A DNA stretch of 64,000 bases from Thermus igniterrae ATCC 700962 (GTDB lineage: Bacteria > Deinococcota > Deinococci > Deinococcales > Thermaceae), in contig NZ_AQWU01000070.1 of assembly GCF_000376265.1 (NCBI RefSeq), forward strand, positions 1 to 64,000, written 5' to 3'. Below the pieces are notes generated by a model. That model did not search any database. It was not told where the DNA came from and saw only the letters and a list, made by a program, of their open reading frames with translations. How positions within the stretch are numbered: the stretch's first letter is position 1; every line of letters begins with the position of its first letter. Position numbers and translations under genes: made by a program. This document shows positions 59,357 to 64,000 of this stretch, one piece after another.

Positions 59357-60138
59357 AGCTGGCCTTCCTGGGCCTGGGCAAGATGGGCCGGAGCATCCTA
59401 AAAGGGGCCCTGGACCGGGGCTTCCTCAGGCCGGAGGAGGTGGGGGTGGTGGGGCGCACCCCCGAGCGCACCCGGGAGCTGGCGGCGGCCTTTGGCCTGC
59501 GTCCCCTGGATCTGAAGGGGCTGGCCCGGGCGGAGCGGGTCCTCCTGGCCGTGCAGCCCCGGGACTTCCCCCACCTGGCCCCGGAGATCGCCTTTCCCGG
59601 GGTGGGGTACATCTCCATCATGGCCGGGGTTTCCACGGCGGTGCTGGCCCGCCGGCTGGACACCCGGCGGGTCGTGCGGGCCATGCCCAACCTGGCGGCG
59701 GTGATCGGGGAGAGCTCCACCGCCCTCACCGCACTAAAGGAGGCCCGGGAGGCGGGGGACCTGGACTTCGCCCGGGGCCTTTTCGCCACCGTGGGGGACG
59801 TATACGAGATTCCTGAGCACCTCTTTGACCCCTTCACCGCCATGTCCGCCTCTGCCCCCGCCTACCTGGCGGTGGTGGCCGAGGCCCTGGCGGACGCGGG
59901 GGTGAAGATGGGGATGCCCCGTTCCCTGGCCCTGCGCCTGGCGGCGGAGGCCCTGGCGGCCACCGGGGAGCTTCTGAAAAGCCGCCATCCCGGCCAGCTC
60001 AAGGACGAGGTGGCAAGCCCCGGGGGCACCACCATCCACGGGCTCCACGCCCTCGAGGCCCGCGCCCTGCGCGCCGCCTTCTACGAGGCGGTGGAGGCGG
60101 CCACCCGGCGGGGGCATGAGCTCGGGGAGGTGGAATAG
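59353..60138 (+). CDS. proC: Pyrroline-5-carboxylate reductase
   Basis: The 261-residue enzyme makes proline from pyrroline-5-carboxylate with NAD(P)H. The cofactor motif is FLGLGKMGRSI, with RAMPNLAAVIGESSTALTA near 112-130 and LKDEVASPGGTTIHGLHALE near the C-terminus. The ATG overlaps the rsmB stop (ATGA). Confidence 0.95.
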   Translation: MKLAFLGLGKMGRSILKGALDRGFLRPEEVGVVGRTPERTRELAAAFGLRPLDLKGLARAERVLLAVQPRDFPHLAPEIAFPGVGYISIMAGVSTAVLARRLDTRRVVRAMPNLAAVIGESSTALTALKEAREAGDLDFARGLFATVGDVYEIPEHLFDPFTAMSASAPAYLAVVAEALADAGVKMGMPRSLALRLAAEALAATGELLKSRHPGQLKDEVASPGGTTIHGLHALEARALRAAFYEAVEAATRRGHELGEVE

Positions 60139-60142
60139 GGCC

Positions 60143-60679
60143 ATGGGGAGGTGGGCGCTCCTGGCCGGGCTTGGCCTCCTGCTTTTGGCCTGGGGCCAGG
60201 TCTTTCCTCAGGCGGGGGCCCGCTACGCCTACTCCGACGGCACCCGGCAGGAACTCCTCCCCACCCCGGAGGGCTTCCGCCTGCGCTACCTCAAAGGAGG
60301 GCAGCTTTTCCGAGAAGACCGGCTTAAGGCCCTTCCCGAGGGGCTTTTCCTCCTGGGGGTGGGCCTGCCCGAGGGGTATTTCCCCTTTGAACCCCCCTTG
60401 CTCCTCTACCCCCATCGCCTGGAGCCGGGCCTGGCCTGGGGGGGAAGCGTCCGCTTCCGGGGCCAGCGGGTGGCCCTCTCCGCCCGGGTGGAGGGGGTGG
60501 AGGGGGTGAGGGTGCGGGCCGGGGCCTTCAACGCCTACCGGGTGCGGGTGGCCTACACCACGGAAAAAGGGGGGACTGACCTCAAGGAGCTCTACCTGGT
60601 CCCCGGCCTGGGGGTGGTGGCCTACCGGGCGGGGGAGAGCTGGGTGGAGCTTTTGGAGGTTCCTAAGCCTGGGCCCTGA
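60143..60679 (+). CDS. Secreted hypothetical protein
   Basis: The 178 residues start with a signal peptide (WALLAGLGLLLLAWGQVF) and continue as a beta-rich domain with FNAYRVRVAYTTEKGGTDLK and LYLVPGLGVVAYR, similar in style to envelope proteins that share a common beta-sandwich. I do not recognise a family. ATG 60143 is chosen because the signal peptide begins there. Its 3' end overlaps the convergent glycosyltransferase gene by 17 nt. Confidence 0.65.
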   Translation: MGRWALLAGLGLLLLAWGQVFPQAGARYAYSDGTRQELLPTPEGFRLRYLKGGQLFREDRLKALPEGLFLLGVGLPEGYFPFEPPLLLYPHRLEPGLAWGGSVRFRGQRVALSARVEGVEGVRVRAGAFNAYRVRVAYTTEKGGTDLKELYLVPGLGVVAYRAGESWVELLEVPKPGP

Positions 60680-61292
60680 GGTAGTAGCGCAGGATCTCCC
60701 CGTACATGCGCAGGCGGTGGAAGAAGCCCTTCAGGAGGCCCCGCTTCTCCTCCTTCATCACCTGGCTCACCCCCGGCAGGGGCAGGTAGCGCACCCGCCA
60801 GCCCAGGCGCTTGGCGTGGCGGGTGAGGAGGAGCTCCAGGTCGTAGCGGGCTCCCTCCAGGCCGGGAATGGCCTGGAGGTCCTCGGTGCGCAGGGCCCGC
60901 TGGCCCGAGAGGAAGGGGGTGAGGCGCATGGCCAGGTCGGTGGAAAGCCGCCCCCCCTGGAAGACCCCCACGGTCATCTCCGCCTCCCCCCGGGCCACGG
61001 GGTCCAGCAGGGCCTGGAGGTGCTGGGGTTTGAGCCCCAGGAGGTCGGCGTCCGCCAGGAGAACCAAAGGGGTGTCCACCGCCTTGAGCCCCGCGGCGAT
61101 GGCCCCCCCCTTGCCCCGGTTCTCCCGCAGGCGCACCACCTGGGCCCCGGCTGCGGCCGCTTCCTGGGCGGTGCGGTCCTGGGAGCCATCGTCGGCCACC
61201 ACCACGGGGAAGCCCGCCTCCTTGGCTGCCCGCACCACCTGGGCGATGGTGGCCTCCTCGTTGTAGGCGGGGATGAGCACCGTGGCCTCCAT
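60663..61292 (-). CDS. Family 2 glycosyltransferase
   Basis: The 209 residues have the GT-A fold: VLIPAYNEEATIAQVV, VADDGSQDRT, LRENRGKGGAIAAGL and the metal-binding ADADLLG. It resembles polyprenyl-phosphate sugar synthases, but lacks the C-terminal TM pair. It starts directly at the rseP stop. Substrate unknown. Confidence 0.85.
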   Translation of the reverse strand: MEATVLIPAYNEEATIAQVVRAAKEAGFPVVVADDGSQDRTAQEAAAAGAQVVRLRENRGKGGAIAAGLKAVDTPLVLLADADLLGLKPQHLQALLDPVARGEAEMTVGVFQGGRLSTDLAMRLTPFLSGQRALRTEDLQAIPGLEGARYDLELLLTRHAKRLGWRVRYLPLPGVSQVMKEEKRGLLKGFFHRLRMYGEILRYYLRAQA

Positions 61293-62303
61293 CTAGCCTC
61301 CCAGAAGCCGCCTCAGGTCCTGGAAGGTGACCAGGATCACCAGCAGGATGAGAAAGAGGAAGCCCAGGTAGTGGACCACGGCCTCCTGTTCGGGGCGGAT
61401 GCGGAAGAGCCGGGCCAGAAAGAGGAGGAGGATCCGCCCCCCGTCCAGGGCGGGGATGGGCAGGAGGTTGAAGAGGGCCAAGGAGAGGTTGATGGCCACG
61501 GTGAGCTCAACCAGCCGGAAAAACCCCTCCTGGGCCGCCCGGCCGGTTTCCGCCACGATGCCCACCGGGCCCATCACCCCGCTGTCGGGGTTGCCCGCCA
61601 GCACCCCCAATAGCCCTCCCACCAGGGCCCGCACCATCTCCGGGCCGAAGGCCAGGGTGCGGCTTGCCGCCAAGAAGAGGCCCTCCAGGAAGCCCACCCG
61701 GCGGTAGGCCACCTCCGGCTGGTACACCACCCCGAGCCGCTCCATCCCCGCCTCCCAACGGAGGTTCAGGACCACCTCCTGCCCACCCCGCCTCACGGTG
61801 AGGGTATGGGTCCCCGGGGTCTTCACCCGCTCAATGTCCCGGGGGGTTTCCAGGGGCCTTCCGTCCACCGCCACCAGGACGTCCTGGGGCCTTAGGCCGG
61901 CCCTTTCGGCCACGCTTCCCGGGAGCACCTCCAGGACCACCGCCCGCCCCGTGGCCTGCGGCACCCCTTGGGCGCTGAAGAGGTAGGCGAGAAGCCCCCA
62001 GGCCAGGAGGATGTTCATGGCCACCCCCGCCACCAGGACCAGGAGTTTGCCCGGAAGGGAAAGGGCATCGTACCCCCGGCCCCGTTCCTCGGGGAGGAGG
62101 CCTTCAATGTCGGCGTAGCCCCCTAAGGGGATGGCGGAGAGCCGCCACTCCGTGCCCGCCGCCTGCCGCCGCCAGAGGATGGGGCCGAAGCCGATGCTGA
62201 AGGCCTTGACCCGCACCCCCTGGAGCCTTGCCGCCAGGTAGTGCCCCAGCTCGTGCACGAAGATGCTGACCCCGATGATGATTAGAAACCAAACAAGGCT
62301 CAT
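61293..62303 (-). CDS. rseP: Site-2 protease RseP (M50 intramembrane metalloprotease)
   Basis: The 336 residues have the catalytic zinc motif HELGH in TM1 ([20 protein letters not shown]), a PDZ domain (about 115-200) with [27 protein letters not shown] and the third active-site motif [13 protein letters not shown]. It cleaves membrane proteins such as anti-sigma factors or signal peptides. ATG 62303 overlaps the dxr stop (ATGA); GTG 62309 is an alternative. One of a conserved cdsA-dxr-rseP set. Confidence 0.93.
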   Translation of the reverse strand: MSLVWFLIIIGVSIFVHELGHYLAARLQGVRVKAFSIGFGPILWRRQAAGTEWRLSAIPLGGYADIEGLLPEERGRGYDALSLPGKLLVLVAGVAMNILLAWGLLAYLFSAQGVPQATGRAVVLEVLPGSVAERAGLRPQDVLVAVDGRPLETPRDIERVKTPGTHTLTVRRGGQEVVLNLRWEAGMERLGVVYQPEVAYRRVGFLEGLFLAASRTLAFGPEMVRALVGGLLGVLAGNPDSGVMGPVGIVAETGRAAQEGFFRLVELTVAINLSLALFNLLPIPALDGGRILLLFLARLFRIRPEQEAVVHYLGFLFLILLVILVTFQDLRRLLGG

Positions 62304-63403
62304 GCCCACCTCTTGGCCTCCTCCCGGGCCCAGGCGTCCACGGCGAAGAGGTTATCCCATGTTAGGGGAAGGTTGGGGCTGGCTTCCAGCACCCGGGCCA
62401 ACACTTCGGGAATCCGGGTGAAGGGAAGGCGGCCGGCCAAGAAGGCCTCCACCGCCACCTCGTCCGCAGCGGAGACCGCCACCTGGGCTAGCCCGCCCCG
62501 CCGGCCCGCGGCGTAGGCCACCTCCAGGGCGGGGAAGCGCCGGGTGTCGGGCTCCAGGAACTCCAGGGTTCCGGGGAGGGGGAGGTCCTTGAGGGGGGTC
62601 TCCGCCCGCTCGGGGTAGGTCAGGGCGTACTGGATGGGTAGGCGCATGTCCGTGGGGCCCAGCTGGGCCTTGAGGCTGCCGTCCCGGAAGCGCACCAGGC
62701 CGTGCACGTAGGCCTGAGGGTGGACGAGGACCCGCACCCTTTCCAGGGGGAAGCGGAAGAGCTCCTTGGCCTCCAGGGCCTCGAGGCCCTTGTTGAAGAG
62801 GGTGGCCGAGTCCACCGTCACCTTGGGCCCCATCCGCCAGCGGGGGTGGCGGAGGGCCATCTCCGGGGTCACCTGGGAGAGGTCCTGGGGCTCCTTCAGA
62901 AAAGGTCCCCCGCTGGCGGTGAGGATGAGCTCGGCCACATCCTCCCGCCTTTCTCCCAAAAGGGCCTGGAAGAGGGCGGAGTGCTCGGAGTCCACGGGGA
63001 GGATTTCCGCCCCGTGGGCCTCCACCTCCTGCCAGAGGAGGGGCCCTGCGGCCACCATGGCCTCCTTGTTGGCCAGGGCGATGCGCTTGCCCGTGCGGGC
63101 CGCCACCCGGGTGGGGCTAAGCCCCGCCAGGCCCGGGATGGCGGCCACGGCCACCTCCGCCTCCAGGGCGGCCACCTCCTCCGGGGTCCCCAGCTTAAGG
63201 CCGGGGAAGCGCGCCCTGAGCTCGCCGTGCAGGCTTTCCTCCGCCGCCACCAGGAGGGGTTGCCACTCGGCGATCTGCTGGGAGAGTTCCTCCAGGTTTC
63301 TGCCCGCCGCCAAGCCCACCACCCGGTAGCCCCGCCAGCGGCAGACCTCGAGGGCCTGCCGCCCGATGGAGCCCGTGGAACCCAGGACCACAACCCGTTT
63401 CAT
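62300..63403 (-). CDS. dxr: 1-deoxy-D-xylulose 5-phosphate reductoisomerase
   Basis: The 367-residue enzyme makes MEP for isoprenoid synthesis. Motifs: [17 protein letters not shown] (NADPH), [36 protein letters not shown] and [16 protein letters not shown]. Length is close to that of other Dxr proteins. The ATG overlaps the cdsA stop. It supplies precursors for carotenoids and quinones. Confidence 0.96.
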   Translation of the reverse strand: MKRVVVLGSTGSIGRQALEVCRWRGYRVVGLAAGRNLEELSQQIAEWQPLLVAAEESLHGELRARFPGLKLGTPEEVAALEAEVAVAAIPGLAGLSPTRVAARTGKRIALANKEAMVAAGPLLWQEVEAHGAEILPVDSEHSALFQALLGERREDVAELILTASGGPFLKEPQDLSQVTPEMALRHPRWRMGPKVTVDSATLFNKGLEALEAKELFRFPLERVRVLVHPQAYVHGLVRFRDGSLKAQLGPTDMRLPIQYALTYPERAETPLKDLPLPGTLEFLEPDTRRFPALEVAYAAGRRGGLAQVAVSAADEVAVEAFLAGRLPFTRIPEVLARVLEASPNLPLTWDNLFAVDAWAREEAKRWA

Positions 63404-64000
63404 GTGAAGAGCACCACCAGGTAGTACGTGAGGGGGAAGGTGAAGAGGAGGCTATCTATCCGGTCCAGAAGCCCCCCGTGCCCGGGAAGGAAGCGCCCGG
63501 AGTCCTTCACCCCACAGTAGCGCTTCAGCATGGACTCCGCCAGGTCCCCAAGCTGGGCCGCCAGGGAGAGGAGGAGGCTGAAAAGCCAAAGCTCCAGTAG
63601 GCCAAAGGGGAAGACCTCCCGCACCAGGCCGGTGTAGCCCACCAGGGCCAAAAAGCTCACCAGGATGCCCCCCAAGGAGCCCTCCACCGTCTTGCCGGGG
63701 CTGATCTCCGGGGCCAGCTTGCGCCGGCCAAAGGCCCGGCCCACGAAGTAGGCCCCGATGTCGGTGGCGAAGCTGGCCACGATGGGCAGGGAAAGGGTCC
63801 AGAGGCCCATGTGGCCGTCCGGGGTTTCCCGCAGGAGGAGCACGTACCCCAGGCTCCAGGGGAGGTAGAGGAAGGCCAGGAGGGTGAAGGCGAAGCGGGT
63901 GAGGTCGGCGCCCCGCAGGAGCTCGTAGCTGAAGCTGGCCATGAGGAAAAGCCCCAGGGCCACCTCCCGCCAGGGCACCTGGGGGAAGTGCCAATAGAGC
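63400..64000 (-). CDS. cdsA: Phosphatidate cytidylyltransferase, partial
   Basis: At least 200 codons of a gene that begins beyond the right edge (the frame stays open to 64000, and the apparent start at 63978 is internal). The CdsA signature is complete: [20 protein letters not shown], with [11 protein letters not shown] earlier. Multi-TM enzyme that makes CDP-diacylglycerol. The 3' end overlaps dxr by 4 nt. Confidence 0.92.
   Translation of the reverse strand, partial: LYWHFPQVPWREVALGLFLMASFSYELLRGADLTRFAFTLLAFLYLPWSLGYVLLLRETPDGHMGLWTLSLPIVASFATDIGAYFVGRAFGRRKLAPEISPGKTVEGSLGGILVSFLALVGYTGLVREVFPFGLLELWLFSLLLSLAAQLGDLAESMLKRYCGVKDSGRFLPGHGGLLDRIDSLLFTFPLTYYLVVLFT

Noticed and set aside
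1-64000. tRNA, rRNA, CRISPR arrays, insertion sequences, phage or plasmid replication genes
   Set aside because: No cloverleaf-like segment, regularly spaced repeat, transposase, integrase or replication protein was recognised by eye. A covariance-model or repeat search would be needed to exclude small RNAs.

Overview
The window looks like chromosome or megaplasmid DNA of a Thermus species close to T. thermophilus. The DNA is very GC-rich with G/C-biased third codon positions and long antisense shadow reading frames. Genes are tightly packed, with many ATGA/GTGA/TTGA start-stop overlaps. Many first genes have a TANNNT -10 hexamer only 5-9 nt before the start codon, the leaderless layout familiar in Thermus. 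Several proteins (seven-iron ferredoxin, SpoVS, the NarC-GHJI-K-K order with divergent dnrS-dnrT regulators) match what is known from Thermus. I saw no tRNA, rRNA, insertion sequence, CRISPR array or phage gene, and no gene-free stretch longer than 300 bases.

Layout. 1-4.6 kb: ftsE-hpf facing an operon of peroxiredoxin, RibD-like reductase, ftsX and a degenerate EnvC-like factor, so ftsE and ftsX are split. 4.9-8.7 kb: a moxR-DUF58-VWA-VWA (Bat-like) operon. 8.7-12.9 kb: a dehydrogenase/class II aldolase pair, a P1 (S58) peptidase and an HtrA-like protease. 12.9-32.4 kb: a nitrate respiration island. Its core is narC-G-H-J-I-K-K, read away from the regulator pair dnrS-dnrT. Around it lie small accessory operons: RIC/ScdA N-terminal protein, cupin, oxidase-like membrane proteins, YwiC-like protein, DUF454, ferredoxin, DUF2249 proteins, a protoglobin fusion and a MIP18 protein. 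32.5-41 kb: three adjacent cyclic-di-GMP proteins with many sensor domains. 41-45.3 kb: heme genes hemE-hemH-hemG/cgoX diverging from a parvulin isomerase. 45.3-51 kb: nitrilase, a TauE exporter, a rhodanese, a persulfide-dioxygenase-like fusion, and a divergent operon of disulfide oxidoreductase, rhodanese lipoprotein and Lgt-like/TlpA fusion. 51-55.5 kb: prkA-yeaH-spoVR. 55.6-64 kb: CPBP protease, phosphoesterase, recX, SRPBCC protein, spoVS, rsmB, proC, a glycosyltransferase and rseP-dxr-cdsA.

How it fits together. Quinol-linked NarGHI with NarC would reduce nitrate, and two NarK-type carriers would move nitrate and nitrite. No nitrite or NO reductase is present here, so within this window the pathway stops at nitrite. 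Four copies of an FNR/DNR-like palindrome (W-TGA-Y-N4-GTCAT-GG) sit in front of the accessory operons but not in front of narC. The FNR-type regulator encoded here (dnrT) carries E-x-x-S-R in its recognition helix, as FNR does. I read this as a compact DnrT regulon whose products resemble NO/anoxia-response proteins. Its most unusual member is a heme-sensor (protoglobin) domain fused to a MoaD/ThiS-like beta-grasp domain. In the sulfur region, two CsoR/CstR-like operators lie at the divergent promoters, one of them exactly inside a TTGACA-N17-TATCTT promoter, which suggests control by persulfide or copper.
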